DNA of 64,000 bases from Phascolarctobacterium_A succinatutens_B (GCF_958453765.1 NZ_CAUDZA010000009.1:1-64000); one strand, 5' to 3'. Counted from the stretch's first letter, positions 47,722 through 57,742 are shown. A program made the numbers and translations. The notes: a model not told the origin generated them from the sequence alone.

Positions 47722-49166
47722 TATTGCTTAGACCACTTTACGCCTTGCGGAGTATCCTGCAGCACAATGCCGATTTCATTCAGCTTGTTGCGCAGCTCAT
47801 CTGCCAGTGCGTAATTTTTGTTTTTACGTGCATCCTGACGCATAGCGATAAGCATTTCCACCAGCTCAGCTTCCTTGCTGTCGCCTGCCTCTTCTGCAGC
47901 CGGAGCAGCAGTTTTTTCCAATACACCGATGATAGAGCAGGTTTCTGCAAAGACATCGTTGAACATAGCAACCAGCTTACCGTCCGGTTTAATGCCGGCA
48001 TCAACAACTGCCTTATGGTAAATGTTGATTTCCTTAGCCAGAGCAAACATATGGCTGATAGCCAGCGCAGTATTGAAGTCATCGCGCATAGCTTCCATAA
48101 ACGCTTCACGCAGCTCTTTAACCTTCTCGCGCAGTGCCAAGCTTTCGGCAGTCGGGCCGGCGCTCAGCATTTCGCTCAGCTCACCCAAAGTTTCCTGTGC
48201 CTGACGCAGACGTGCAAGGCTCTTTTGTGCTTCGGTAAGACGTGCATCGCTGAAGTCCAGCGGGCTGCGATAATGAGTGGAAACAATGAAGAAACGCAGA
48301 GTTTCCGGATCGTAATGCTCTAAGATATCGATAACCATAAAGAAGTTGCCCAGAGATTTGGACATTTTTTCTTCGTTAACGGTAATAAAGCCGTTATGCA
48401 GCCAGTAATGTACGAAGGGATGAATGCCGGTGCAGCCTTCGGACTGGGCAATCTCGTTTTCATGATGCGGGAAAATCAAGTCGCTGCCTCCGCCATGGAA
48501 GTCAAAGGTTTCGCCCAGATACTTCATGCTCATGGTAGAGCATTCAATATGCCAGCCGGGACGACCGGGACCCCAAGGGCTCTCCCAAGCAGGCTCGCCC
48601 GGTTTAGCTGATTTCCACAGCGCAAAATCCATCGGATTATGCTTGCGGTCATCAACGTCTACACGCGCGCCGGCCATCATATCCTCAATGTTACGGCCGG
48701 AAAGCTGACCATAGTATTTAAACTTTTCTACACTGTAGAAAACGTCGCCGTCAACAACATAACCGTAGCCATTGTCAATCAGGCATTGAACGGTTTTGAT
48801 GATATCATCGATATGCTCGGATACACGCGGATAAACATGCGCACGGCGCACATTGAGTTTATCCATTACTTCAAAGTAGGAGTCAATATAGCGGTTGCAG
48901 ATATCATACCATTTTACGCCCTCTTTATTGGCAGTGTTGATAATCTTGTCATCAACATCGGTAAAGTTCTGTACATGGGTTACGTCATAGCCTTCATGCT
49001 CCAGGAAGCGGCGGATAACGTCCCAGGTTACGAACGGACGCGCATTACCAACGTGCGGATGATTGTACGGAGTAACACCGCAAACATAGATGTTGGCTTT
49101 GCCGGGATGAATAGGTACGAATTCTTCTTTTTGTTTGGTTAAGGTGTTATATACTTTAATGCTCAT
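47721..49166 (-). CDS. cysS: Cysteinyl-tRNA synthetase
   Basis: A 481-residue class I synthetase. HIGH-type motif HPHVGNARP (about 38-46), Zn-binding Cys in YVCGVT and further in HIECSTMSM, and the KMSKS loop EEKMSKSLGNF (about 265). Charges tRNA-Cys. Start at the ATG after AAAGGAATAGTTATT; an upstream ATG has no site. Follows gltX after about 100 bases, as in other Firmicute yac clusters. Confidence 0.96.
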   Translation of the reverse strand: MSIKVYNTLTKQKEEFVPIHPGKANIYVCGVTPYNHPHVGNARPFVTWDVIRRFLEHEGYDVTHVQNFTDVDDKIINTANKEGVKWYDICNRYIDSYFEVMDKLNVRRAHVYPRVSEHIDDIIKTVQCLIDNGYGYVVDGDVFYSVEKFKYYGQLSGRNIEDMMAGARVDVDDRKHNPMDFALWKSAKPGEPAWESPWGPGRPGWHIECSTMSMKYLGETFDFHGGGSDLIFPHHENEIAQSEGCTGIHPFVHYWLHNGFITVNEEKMSKSLGNFFMVIDILEHYDPETLRFFIVSTHYRSPLDFSDARLTEAQKSLARLRQAQETLGELSEMLSAGPTAESLALREKVKELREAFMEAMRDDFNTALAISHMFALAKEINIYHKAVVDAGIKPDGKLVAMFNDVFAETCSIIGVLEKTAAPAAEEAGDSKEAELVEMLIAMRQDARKNKNYALADELRNKLNEIGIVLQDTPQGVKWSKQ

Positions 49167-49265
49167 AATAACTATTCCTTTGCAAAAATTCTCTGAGCGA
49201 CGAGAAGGCCTTGGATGCAAGCAACGCCGTTACGAAGCAGTTGAAGCCTTATCGTCAGTCATCAA

Positions 49266-50741
49266 TCAAAGAGTTACGCCTGCTTTTGCCAAGCTGGATT
49301 TAATGCGTTTTGCAGTACGCTCAACGCCCAGCAGCGGAACCATTGCTGCCAGCTCAGGACCATGCTGATTGCCGGTCAGAGCAACACGAATCGGCATGAA
49401 TACATCCTTGCCCTTCAGCTTAGTTGCTTTCTGAATCTGCTTGAACAGAGCTTTAACTGCAGCATTGTCCAGGTTTTCTACCTTCGGCAGCCCTTCCAGC
49501 AGCATATTGATAACGGTCGGTACAGTTTCAGCCTTCAGGACTGCTTCTGCTTCCTCGTTTTCAAAATCGAATTCATCATTGAAGTACATTTCTACGCATT
49601 CAGGAATTTGGGCAGCATAGGAAATGTGCTCCTGTGCGGTTGCTACAACGCGTTTGAGCCAAGCCAGCTTCTCGCCTTCTTCTTCGCCGGTCATGTAGCC
49701 TGCAGCAATCATGTGCGGTTTAGCAGCTTCAAAGAATGCTTCCGCATCCAGCTGACGCATATAGTGCTGGTTAATCCAGTTCAGCTTGTCGATATCGAAA
49801 ACAGCAGGGTTCTTGGCAACACGGTCCATGCTGAATTCGTGAATCAGCTCGTCCATGCTGAAGATTTCCTGCTCGCTGTTCGGAGCCCAGCCCAAAAGTG
49901 CCAGGAAGTTGTTGATAGCTTCCGGCAGGTAACCCAGCTGACGATATTGGTCAACACTGGTAGCGCCGTGACGCTTGCTCATTTTGGTGTGGTCCTTGCC
50001 CAGAATCAGGGAAATGTGACCGAAGGTCGGTTGTTTGAAGCCCAGTGCATCATAAACAAGGCATTGACGCGGAGTGTTGGACAGATGCTCTTCAGCGCGG
50101 ATTACATGAGTAATGTGCATCAGCGCATCATCGATAACTACAGCATAGTTATAGGTCGGAATACCGTCGGATTTAACAATAACGAAATCACCGATATTAT
50201 TGGAATCAAAAACTACATCGCCACGAACCATGTCGCGAACGAGAATCTGCTGGTCGGCAGGAACACGGAAGCGAACGGTCGGTTTGCGGCCTTCAGCTTT
50301 GAACTGAGCAATCTGCTCTTCGGTCAGATGACGGCATTTGCCCATATAACGCGGCATTTTGCCTTCTTTGATCAGGCTCTGGCGTTCTTCCTCCAGCTCC
50401 TCATCGGTGCAGTAGCAATAGTAAGCCTTGCCTTCTGCCAGCAGCTTGTCAGTATATTTTTTGTAGATATCAAGACGTTCCATCTGATGATACGGTCCGT
50501 TCGGGCCGCCAACATCAACGCCCTCATCCCAGTCCATACCCAGCCACTTCAAAGCAGCCTTGATATTTTCCTCGGATTCCGGGGTAGAACGCTCACGGTC
50601 GGTATCCTCGATACGCAGAATCAGCTTGCCGCCGGTTTTGCGGGCCAGCAGATAGTTGAACAGCGCACTGCGCGCACCACCGATATGGAACGGGCCGGTC
50701 GGGCTCGGCGCAAATCTTACTCTAACTTCATCATTACACAT
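49266..50741 (-). CDS. gltX: Glutamyl-tRNA synthetase
   Basis: A 491-residue class I synthetase. VRFAPSPTGPFHIGGARSALFNYL contains the HIGH-type motif, and KDHTKMSKRHGA the KMSKS loop (about 250). Firmicute GltX often charges both tRNA-Glu and tRNA-Gln, the latter corrected by GatCAB; that cannot be judged here. Between ispF and cysS. HipA-type kinases act on GltX, and a HipA-like gene lies elsewhere in this window. Confidence 0.96.
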   Translation of the reverse strand: MCNDEVRVRFAPSPTGPFHIGGARSALFNYLLARKTGGKLILRIEDTDRERSTPESEENIKAALKWLGMDWDEGVDVGGPNGPYHQMERLDIYKKYTDKLLAEGKAYYCYCTDEELEEERQSLIKEGKMPRYMGKCRHLTEEQIAQFKAEGRKPTVRFRVPADQQILVRDMVRGDVVFDSNNIGDFVIVKSDGIPTYNYAVVIDDALMHITHVIRAEEHLSNTPRQCLVYDALGFKQPTFGHISLILGKDHTKMSKRHGATSVDQYRQLGYLPEAINNFLALLGWAPNSEQEIFSMDELIHEFSMDRVAKNPAVFDIDKLNWINQHYMRQLDAEAFFEAAKPHMIAAGYMTGEEEGEKLAWLKRVVATAQEHISYAAQIPECVEMYFNDEFDFENEEAEAVLKAETVPTVINMLLEGLPKVENLDNAAVKALFKQIQKATKLKGKDVFMPIRVALTGNQHGPELAAMVPLLGVERTAKRIKSSLAKAGVTL

Positions 50742-50874
50742 TGATATATCCCTCCAAATTTATCTATTAACATTAGATTTACCAAAAAAGCACAATCACT
50801 CCGGCTCCGGCTAAAATAAATTTCCTTCCGCCGGTATATCCAAACAGATTACACTTATCAGTCTAATTATTATA

Positions 50875-51375
50875 TCACATCTTGACAATGCTCGCCACAG
50901 CTTCAGCGGCAATACCTTCGCCTCTTCCTGTAAAACCGAGCTTTTCTGTTGTTGTCGCCTTAATATTTACGACAGACTCAGCAACATCCAAGACCTTGGC
51001 AACATTAGTACGCATTGCGGCAATATAGCCTGCCAGCTTCGGGCGTTGGGCAATAATCGTCACATCCACGTTATTAACCTGCCAGCCTTCCTCCTGCAAG
51101 AGCTTTTTGACATGCAGCGTCAGCTGCATGCTGTCCGCTCCCTTAAAGCGTTCATCCGTATCAGGGAAGTGCTTGCCGATATCGCCCATGGCCGCAGCGC
51201 CCAAAAGCGCATCCATCAGCGCATGCAAAGCTACATCTGCATCACTGTGTCCCAAAAGGCCTTTTTCATAAGGCACCTCAACACCGCAGAGAATTAATTT
51301 ACGGTCTTCTGCCAGCTTATGTACATCATAGCCGCAGCCGATGCGAAATTGCGGTATAACAATCTTATTTTCCAT
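50875..51375 (-). CDS. ispF: 2-C-methyl-D-erythritol 2,4-cyclodiphosphate synthase
   Basis: A 166-residue MEP-pathway enzyme making the cyclodiphosphate from CDP-methylerythritol phosphate. Metal ligands lie in RIGCGYDVHKL and GHSDADVALHAL; ATTTEKLGFTGRGEGIAAEAV is the conserved C terminus. Start taken at the ATG that overlaps the 3' end of ispD by 11 bases with AGGAG in front; a longer N terminus is unlikely. Confidence 0.95.
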   Translation of the reverse strand: MENKIVIPQFRIGCGYDVHKLAEDRKLILCGVEVPYEKGLLGHSDADVALHALMDALLGAAAMGDIGKHFPDTDERFKGADSMQLTLHVKKLLQEEGWQVNNVDVTIIAQRPKLAGYIAAMRTNVAKVLDVAESVVNIKATTTEKLGFTGRGEGIAAEAVASIVKM

Positions 51376-52087
51376 CTTCCTGCTCCTGTTGCGCCAGCAG
51401 ATTTTCTGCAAAAAGCAAATCTTCCGGCGTAGTAATTTTAATATTTTCGTAGCGTCCCAGCGCTGTCGCTACCTTATGGCCCATCAGCTCTACTACCGAA
51501 GCATCGTCGGTAACAGCAGCGGGATGTGCCGCCAGCTGCGCGTAAGCCTGCTTCAGCAGTTCTGCGGTAAAAATCTGCGGTGTCTGTACTGCCATCAGCG
51601 TACTGCGCTCAGGCGTAGCAGTTACAATACCGTCGGTGCCGACAACCTTGATGGTATCCTTCACCGGAACGGCAGCAATTGCGGCGCCATGCACCTTAGC
51701 GGCAGCCAATGTGCGTTCAAAAACAGCGCGTCCCGCAAAGGGACGCGCGCCATCGTGTACAGCGATATAGCAATCTGTTTCCTCTACTGCGGCCAACGCA
51801 TTAGCAACACTGTCCTGACGCTCCTTGCCGCCGGCTACTACGCAAAACGGCAGCGTCCGAAAATAATCTTTCTGATAACCGGCTAAAAGCTCACGGCCTT
51901 CAACAACCTCCTGCGGCGCCAACACGACAACGGCACGCTTAACCAGACCTGTTGCCTCCAGCATATGCAGACAGTGCACCAGAAGCGGTGCACCGTTCAG
52001 CATAGCAAAGGCCTTATTAATCCCCAGCCCCAGACGCTTACCGGCGCCTGCAGCCGGAACAATTACAATAAGTTCATCCTTGCCCAT
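51365..52087 (-). CDS. ispD: 2-C-methyl-D-erythritol 4-phosphate cytidylyltransferase
   Basis: A 240-residue cytidylyltransferase of the MEP isoprenoid pathway. Nucleotide-binding PAAGAGKRLG (about 11-20), VHDGARPF (about 107) and TPQIFTAELLKQAY. Works with IspF encoded immediately downstream, and supplies isoprenoids for UppP's undecaprenyl carrier. Ten bases after yacL. Confidence 0.95.
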   Translation of the reverse strand: MGKDELIVIVPAAGAGKRLGLGINKAFAMLNGAPLLVHCLHMLEATGLVKRAVVVLAPQEVVEGRELLAGYQKDYFRTLPFCVVAGGKERQDSVANALAAVEETDCYIAVHDGARPFAGRAVFERTLAAAKVHGAAIAAVPVKDTIKVVGTDGIVTATPERSTLMAVQTPQIFTAELLKQAYAQLAAHPAAVTDDASVVELMGHKVATALGRYENIKITTPEDLLFAENLLAQQEQEDGK

Positions 52088-52097
52088 CTCAAAGCTC

Positions 52098-53228
52098 CTA
52101 TTTTGTTTTTGCGAAAATCATTCTTCCGGCAGATGTCTGCAGCACACTGGTTACAACAACAATTGCGCTGTGGCCGATGAAGTGACGTCCGTTTTCTACA
52201 ACGATCATAGTACCGTCATCAAGATAAGCAACAGCCTGTCCCTGCTCCTTGCCTTCCTTAACCAGGAATACGTTCATTTCCTCGCCTGCAACAACTACCG
52301 GTTTAATAGCGTTCGCCAGCTCATTGATATTCAACACCTTAACGCCCTGAATACCTGCAACCTTATTCAGGTTATAATCATTGGTAATAATGTCAGCGTT
52401 AGCCTGTCTTGCCAAACGTACAAGCTTAGCATCCACGCCTTCCAGATCATCGTAATCGTTATCTACGACCAGAATACGGCCCTTGTAGCTTATCTGCAAA
52501 TCATGCACCAGGTCCAGACCGCGACGGCCTTTAGCACGCTTCATATTATCCGAAGAATCCGCCAGCTTCTGCAGCTCCTCCAACACAAAATTCGGCACTA
52601 CCAGCTGACCGTCCAAAAAGCCTGCAGCCATAATATCCATAACACGTCCGTCAATAATGACGCTGGTATCAAGCAATTTATTGCTGCTGTAAAGACGGTC
52701 CCCCAAAGGGCCCTCCAATACGCTCTTTGTTTCATCGACAGGCTTTACGGGCTTACGCGTAGGAATGCGGTTAAAAAACTCCACAATATCATTATGCTTA
52801 CGCAAAGCCAGCTTAGCACCGACAACTGAAAGTACAAGGCTTAGTACGATGGGAATAAACGGTCCGATAACCGGCAGTCTGGAAAAAGGACTGCCTATCA
52901 GATTTGCTAAAATCAGACCGATGCCGATACCGAAAATCATTACCAGAATATCACTGGTAGGTACGCCGGAGAGAGAAACCGTCAGACGTTCAGCGTAATT
53001 GAACAGCCATTTTGTAATAAACGGTGCCAATACTAAGCCAAGCCAGGAAGATATAAAAAGACCTGGTAAGGTCAGTATCATGGTAGCAAAGGTAATTCCC
53101 ATTAAACCATTGCCGTGTAAATCATAGCCCAAGTAATTTGATAAAAACGGTAAAGATAAATTTGTTAGTATGAGTCCGGTTACAATAATAATTAACGATA
53201 TGCTCAGGCTAATAATTTTTCTCAGCAT
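52098..53228 (-). CDS. PIN/TRAM domain membrane protein YacL
   Basis: A 376-residue protein. Four N-terminal membrane helices (about 5-145), then a PIN nuclease-like domain with LLDTSVIIDGRV (about 193-204), VVPNFVLEELQKLAD and ADIITNDYNLNKVA, and a C-terminal TRAM domain (about 305-365). This is the YacL family, always found with ispD in Firmicutes; suspected RNase or RNA-binding role. Exact function not established. Confidence 0.9.
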   Translation of the reverse strand: MLRKIISLSISLIIIVTGLILTNLSLPFLSNYLGYDLHGNGLMGITFATMILTLPGLFISSWLGLVLAPFITKWLFNYAERLTVSLSGVPTSDILVMIFGIGIGLILANLIGSPFSRLPVIGPFIPIVLSLVLSVVGAKLALRKHNDIVEFFNRIPTRKPVKPVDETKSVLEGPLGDRLYSSNKLLDTSVIIDGRVMDIMAAGFLDGQLVVPNFVLEELQKLADSSDNMKRAKGRRGLDLVHDLQISYKGRILVVDNDYDDLEGVDAKLVRLARQANADIITNDYNLNKVAGIQGVKVLNINELANAIKPVVVAGEEMNVFLVKEGKEQGQAVAYLDDGTMIVVENGRHFIGHSAIVVVTSVLQTSAGRMIFAKTK

Positions 53229-53367
53229 TTCAATTCCTCCTTTCTCTGAATTTCTGATACATAGTATTTCATCCTACTATTATATCAATTATATAATACA
53301 GCTATAATCCGCAAAAAACAAGTAAATAACTTTTTTAAATATGACATTAATGAAAAAAAGGCCTAAA

Positions 53368-53427
53368 AATTTTGCAAAAAGACCGTTTTAAAGCAGTTTC
53401 TAACTCAACAGCCTTAAAACGGTCTTT
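53368..53427 (-). terminator. Terminator of carD
   Basis: AAAGACCGTTTTAA / TTAAAACGGTCTTT perfect 14-bp arms, followed on the - strand by TTTGC and TTTTT. Confidence 0.8.
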
Positions 53428-53436
53428 ATATTCTGC

Positions 53437-53928
53437 CTAATTACAGCAACGCTCTAACCAGTTGCCCGCTTTCTCTGCGTCCACATCCTTAATCAGCATT
53501 ATTTCACTTTGCAAAATCTGCTTCGTACTGTGCAGCAATCTGCGCTCACCTACGGAAATTTTCTTTCTGCGTTCTAAAATAGTCAGTATTTTAAAGATTC
53601 TTGCGACCTCAGCAACACTGCCGCTTTTTATCTTCTGCATATACAACTGAAAGCGCCGATTCCAGGAAATCGCCTTCACCGTCTGTACATCCGGTACTTC
53701 ATGCAGCGTATTCTGAATTATTGCCAGAGTTTCATCATCGCCAATATAACGTAAACCTAATTTTTCGGCGTTTTCTACCGGTACCGACACTGTCATATTG
53801 TCAAAAAGCATTTGTAAAATGTAATACTTCACAGTCTCGCCATCCTGTATATGTGCTTCTATATCCTTGATAATAGCTCCACCATGAAGCGGATATACCA
53901 CTCTGTCACCCATCGCAAACATCTTCAA
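53437..53928 (-). CDS. CarD-family transcriptional regulator
   Basis: A 163-residue CarD/CdnL-type protein: N-terminal RNA polymerase-interaction domain (about 4-60) starting FAMGDRVVYPLHGGAIIKDIE, and a C-terminal helical domain (LHEVPDVQTVKAISWNRRFQLYMQKIKSG and following). CarD proteins bind RNA polymerase beta and stabilise open complexes, often at rRNA promoters. It lies upstream of yacL as in Firmicutes, but with its own terminator. Confidence 0.9.
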   Translation of the reverse strand: MKMFAMGDRVVYPLHGGAIIKDIEAHIQDGETVKYYILQMLFDNMTVSVPVENAEKLGLRYIGDDETLAIIQNTLHEVPDVQTVKAISWNRRFQLYMQKIKSGSVAEVARIFKILTILERRKKISVGERRLLHSTKQILQSEIMLIKDVDAEKAGNWLERCCN

Positions 53929-54149
53929 CCCTCCTAAAATTATAATTCTGATAAATACATTGTAGCACGCCCCTTCTTTATTGTCAAAAATATTTTATTT
54001 TACCACTATCTTTCTAATATGTCAACCTTTAACTAGGATGTTGGTCTATCTTCAGAATTCTTTTAACATTTAGCGATAAAACTACACTTAAAAGAATAAT
54101 ATTTTACAAACTGTTAACTAATTACGGCTTCTGCTGCCCCGTTAAGCTC

Positions 54150-54178
54150 TTGCAAAAGATATTTTTTTCTTGCATAAT
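54150..54178 (+). promoter_or_regulatory. Promoter of the HAD phosphatase gene
   Basis: TTGCAA, 17 bases, CATAAT. The rest of the gap between carD and this promoter shows no gene. Confidence 0.55.
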
Positions 54179-54212
54179 ATAAGTGTCTAAAACAGTAAAG
54201 GAAGTAAAAATT

Positions 54213-55019
54213 ATGGACAGCAACGAAAAATATGAATTATTATTAACACAGCTTCGCGCAAAAGAAGGCTTTATCTGCGATATGGATGGTGTTATCTACC
54301 ACGGAAATAACCTGTTGCCCGGAGTAAGAGAATTCGTAAACTGGCTCTATGAAGAAAAAAAGAGCTTTTTGTTTTTGACTAACGCCAGCGAACGCAGTCC
54401 CAAAGAACTGCAGCAAAAGCTTTTACGTCTGGGACTGGAGGTTGACGAAAGTCATTTCTATACCAGTGCTCTCGCCACTGCCAAATTTATCCATTCGCAG
54501 GCCCCCGGCTGCAGTGCCTACGTTATCGGCGGCCCCGGTCTTGTCAATGCGCTTTATGATGCCGGCATCACAATGAATGATGTTAATCCCGATTACGTTG
54601 TAGTCGGCGAAACAAATTCTTATAATTATAATATGATTCTCAAGGCAGTAAGCCTGATTAACCAAGGAGCACGCCTGATTGCAACAAACAGCGACCTTAC
54701 CGGCCCCTCTGATTTCGGTATCATCCCCGCCTGCCGCGCACTGGTCGCACCTATTGAGCTTGCTACCGGCAAAAAGGCTTACTTTGTCGGCAAACCTAAC
54801 CCCTTGATGATGCGCACAGGCTTGCGTCTGCTGGATGTTCATTCAGAGGATGCTGCTATGATTGGCGACCGTATGGATACAGATATCGTTGCCGGTATGG
54901 AAAGCGGTCTGATGACAGCTCTTGTTCTGAGCGGCGTAAGTACGTTGGAAAATATTAAGGAATTCTCCTACCGTCCGTCTATCATCTTAAACGGCGTCGG
55001 TGATATTCCGAACAAATAA
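54213..55019 (+). CDS. HAD-IIA family phosphatase (NagD-like)
   Basis: A 268-residue HAD hydrolase of the NagD/p-nitrophenyl phosphatase group: motif I GFICDMDGVIYHGN (about 20-33, nucleophile Asp), FLTNASERSPKEL (motif II), and IGDRMDTDIVAGMESG (motif IV). These dephosphorylate small sugar or nucleotide phosphates; substrate unknown. Start set at the ATG after AAAGGA. Divergent from carD and followed by a terminator. Confidence 0.9.
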   Translation: MDSNEKYELLLTQLRAKEGFICDMDGVIYHGNNLLPGVREFVNWLYEEKKSFLFLTNASERSPKELQQKLLRLGLEVDESHFYTSALATAKFIHSQAPGCSAYVIGGPGLVNALYDAGITMNDVNPDYVVVGETNSYNYNMILKAVSLINQGARLIATNSDLTGPSDFGIIPACRALVAPIELATGKKAYFVGKPNPLMMRTGLRLLDVHSEDAAMIGDRMDTDIVAGMESGLMTALVLSGVSTLENIKEFSYRPSIILNGVGDIPNK

Positions 55020-55032
55020 TGTTATACCTCAC

Positions 55033-55062
55033 GGACTGCCGCACTCAGCAGTCCTTTTTCTT
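55033..55062 (+). terminator. Terminator of the HAD phosphatase gene
   Basis: GGACTGC / GCAGTCC stem then TTTTTCTTT. Confidence 0.8.
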
Positions 55063-55133
55063 TAGCGCAGCACTTGACTTAAAGTACACTCTAACATGTA
55101 TAATGTAAGCAAGAATTATATAAAGGAGCCTTA

Positions 55134-56225
55134 ATGAATAATATGCGTATCTTTCTTTTCGTCGGTACGATTGATGCTCTCATGAGTATCATCGGTTATA
55201 TGTATTATCGCCATTATCTGCCCTTCGGCCGCACACTGACCTTCGGGCTTATATATCTGCTGATGACACTCGGCACAGCTATCAGTGTCATTCTGCCGCA
55301 GGGAACGCCTCATTTTCTGCTCAAGCTCACTGCGTGGATAGAAGGACTTTGGATTGCTTTTTGCTACTACACACTTCTGTTGGCCATCATTCATCTTCTC
55401 TGCCTGCTTTTCAGTAAGCTGGGCGGTTGGCAGCTGCCTTCAACCAAAATCAGTATCATCGGCCTTGCCTTTATCTGCTGCTTCATTACCTGGGGCAGCT
55501 GGCGCGCCTTTCACCCGACAGTACGCACAGAAGCGCTGGTAACGGAAAAACTGCCGCAGAATGCTCATTATAAAATTGTCTTTCTTACCGACCTGCATAT
55601 GGGAAGAATACTCGGCCATGACTACGCCGAACGTCTGGCAGCACGTGTCAATGAGCAAAAGCCAGACTTTGTTGTAGTCAGCGGCGACATGCTTGACGAG
55701 CGCATTTTTTATGTAGAAGAAGAAGATACGCTTTCTGCTCTGGCTCAAATCAAAGCGCCTGTCTACATGGCCTTCGGCAACCATGATTATCTTGATGAAC
55801 CATTGCGCTGGCAACAAATGCTCACAGACAAGGGCTTCTACATCCTGCGCAATACCGATACCATTATCGACAACAAAATCAAAATAACCGGTATAGATGA
55901 TTACAGCAAAAACCGTACCAACAGCCAGCTTATAAATCTTTCCTCCCAAAATAAAGACTACTACAGTATTCTGCTCGATCATCAGCCTCGCCGTATGGAT
56001 GCCGCTGCAGATGCGGGCTATGATCTTTATCTGGCTGGTCATACGCATACAGGCCAGCTTTTTCCCAACCGTCTGGTAACGAAAAAAATGTACAAGTTGG
56101 ATTATGGACGTACAAACTTTGGTAATCTGACCGCAATCACCAATAACGGCTACGGCTTTTGGGGACCTCCGGTTCGTACAGAGGTTGCTCCGGAAATGGT
56201 TGTATTGGAGCTGCGGGGAAAATAA
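55134..56225 (+). CDS. Membrane-anchored metallophosphoesterase
   Basis: A 363-residue protein. About four N-terminal membrane helices (4-130), then a calcineurin-like phosphoesterase domain: TDLHMGR (about 150), VVSGDMLDE, FGNHDYLD, LLDHQPRR and LAGHTHTGQLFP supply the five dimetal motifs. Similar YkuE-type proteins are proposed to hydrolyse lipid-linked or UDP substrates at the envelope; the real substrate is unknown. Its helices face the same way as other envelope enzymes. Monocistronic with AAAGGAG site. Confidence 0.85.
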   Translation: MNNMRIFLFVGTIDALMSIIGYMYYRHYLPFGRTLTFGLIYLLMTLGTAISVILPQGTPHFLLKLTAWIEGLWIAFCYYTLLLAIIHLLCLLFSKLGGWQLPSTKISIIGLAFICCFITWGSWRAFHPTVRTEALVTEKLPQNAHYKIVFLTDLHMGRILGHDYAERLAARVNEQKPDFVVVSGDMLDERIFYVEEEDTLSALAQIKAPVYMAFGNHDYLDEPLRWQQMLTDKGFYILRNTDTIIDNKIKITGIDDYSKNRTNSQLINLSSQNKDYYSILLDHQPRRMDAAADAGYDLYLAGHTHTGQLFPNRLVTKKMYKLDYGRTNFGNLTAITNNGYGFWGPPVRTEVAPEMVVLELRGK

Positions 56226-56287
56226 CTTCTTCCGGATAAAGCTTTCCAAAAAAATACACAGCAGACTAATATAATCTGTTGTGTTAC

Positions 56288-56330
56288 AAAAAATAGGACC
56301 ACTGCGTGTTTATAGCGTAGTGGTCCTTTT
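56288..56330. terminator. Bidirectional terminator
   Basis: AGGACCACTGCG / CGTAGTGGTCCT stem with T runs on both sides, between the convergent metallophosphoesterase and YegP-like genes. Confidence 0.85.
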
Positions 56331-56338
56331 GATTGACA

Positions 56339-56731
56339 TTATTCAGCTTTTTCTTCTTTAGGTGCTTCAACAATTATTTTGGCATCAACAACATTTTTCT
56401 TAATGGACTCAATGCCGCGTTTGCATCCTGCCATTGCCTTGTAGCCTTCACCGGTAGCAATAATCTGTCCGTTGGTTGCCTTCAAACGGAAGCGGAATTC
56501 TCCGGCCTTGTCTTTATAAACCTCAAATTTCGGATGCTTACAAGGGGTAAAGCCTTCTGCCGTCTGGTCCTCTATCGGAGCAACAGGAGCATTATTGATA
56601 ACGCTGGCAATACCTTTACGGCAATACTTTTCGTCCTTATAAACCTGAGAGCTGGCAATGACTTCACCATTTGCAGCTTTTAAATTAAATTTAACGCCAT
56701 TTTTTGCCTGAGAAATTACGAATTTACCCAT
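56339..56731 (-). CDS. YegP-family protein (two DUF1508 repeats)
   Basis: A 130-residue protein with two repeats of the short beta-beta-alpha domain: residues about 3-45 (KFVISQAKNGVKFNLKAANGEVIASSQVYK) and 66-108 (KFEVYKDKAGEFRFRLKATNGQIIATGEGYK). Each repeat is followed by a CRKGIASV or CKRGIESI helix. Function of the family is not established. Basic C-terminal stretch is Glu/Lys-rich. Monocistronic, with its terminator shared with the convergent gene. Confidence 0.85.
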   Translation of the reverse strand: MGKFVISQAKNGVKFNLKAANGEVIASSQVYKDEKYCRKGIASVINNAPVAPIEDQTAEGFTPCKHPKFEVYKDKAGEFRFRLKATNGQIIATGEGYKAMAGCKRGIESIKKNVVDAKIIVEAPKEEKAE

Positions 56732-56833
56732 TTTGCAGCCTCCTTTAAATTTAGTATGGTCTATAAGTTTATTTTATGCTATCAGCAACAAAAACACAAG
56801 TATTTTTATTAAAGCAACACCATTTAGCAATTT

Positions 56834-57742
56834 TTAATCGATAACATTCTCTAAAGAGCCGATTTTTTCGATAGAGCAAATGATTTTATCACCATGCTGC
56901 AAGAAAGTCGGTGGTTTCATACCCATGCCGACACCTGCCGGAGTACCTGTAGCAATAATTGTTCCCGTAGCTAGTGTCATACCCTCTGACAGCTCTGCAA
57001 TGGCCCCACAGACACTCTGAATCATATAACGGGTATTACTGCTCTGGCGCAGCTCTCCGTTAACCGTACAGCTGATATCAAGAGCCTGCTCATCGCCGAT
57101 TTCATCTGCCGTAACAATACACGGCCCCATAGGCGTAAAACCATCAAGGCTTTTTCCCAGATACCATTGCTTATGACGCGTCTGCAGATTACGCGCGCTG
57201 ATATCATTGATAATTGTATAACCGAAAATATAAGCTCCTGCGTTTTCTTTGCTGACACCCTTGGCATCGCGTCCCAGGATTACTCCCAGCTCTGCTTCGT
57301 AATCAAGGCTGTCTACCAATCCTTCATAACGCGGAACACTCTCGCCGCTTGCGGTTGCTCTGTTAACACGCTTGGAAAAGTAAATTGTGTAGGGACGTTC
57401 ACCGCCGAAGGCTTCACTGGAAAAACGTCCTGCTTCCTGAGCATGTGCATCATAATTAATACCGAGGCAGACTACATCCTGACGCGGATGAACGATAGGT
57501 GCCAATAGCTTTACTTCCGCAAGCTTTACTGCAGCGCCCTGCAGAACATCATCATTATCAGCCAGGCGCTCCAGCTTTGCCTTCACCTCAGGCGTATAAC
57601 GGCATATCAATTCATTCATATCCGCAACTGCCAGCTCCGGCACAAGTCTTGCCAATAAATTCAATCTGTAAACTGCTTCATTCTCACGAAAGCCAACAAG
57701 AATTTCCTCACGTCCCGCTATCTCTACTGTATAAAAACGCAT
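56834..57742 (-). CDS. FAA-hydrolase family protein
   Basis: A 302-residue fumarylacetoacetate-hydrolase-fold protein. VCLGINYDAHAQEAGR, YTIYFSKRVNRATASGE, SLDYEAELGVILGRD with the acidic metal ligands, and GFTPMGPCIVTADEIGD and GTPAGVGMGMKPPTFLQ are family landmarks. Members hydrolyse or decarboxylate acylpyruvates and related compounds. N-terminal 1-90 is the usual variable domain. Substrate undetermined. Monocistronic. Confidence 0.88.
   Translation of the reverse strand: MRFYTVEIAGREEILVGFRENEAVYRLNLLARLVPELAVADMNELICRYTPEVKAKLERLADNDDVLQGAAVKLAEVKLLAPIVHPRQDVVCLGINYDAHAQEAGRFSSEAFGGERPYTIYFSKRVNRATASGESVPRYEGLVDSLDYEAELGVILGRDAKGVSKENAGAYIFGYTIINDISARNLQTRHKQWYLGKSLDGFTPMGPCIVTADEIGDEQALDISCTVNGELRQSSNTRYMIQSVCGAIAELSEGMTLATGTIIATGTPAGVGMGMKPPTFLQHGDKIICSIEKIGSLENVID

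Noticed and set aside
49362..50744. A 460-codon open frame opposite gltX
   Set aside because: Antisense shadow; product has no recognisable features.
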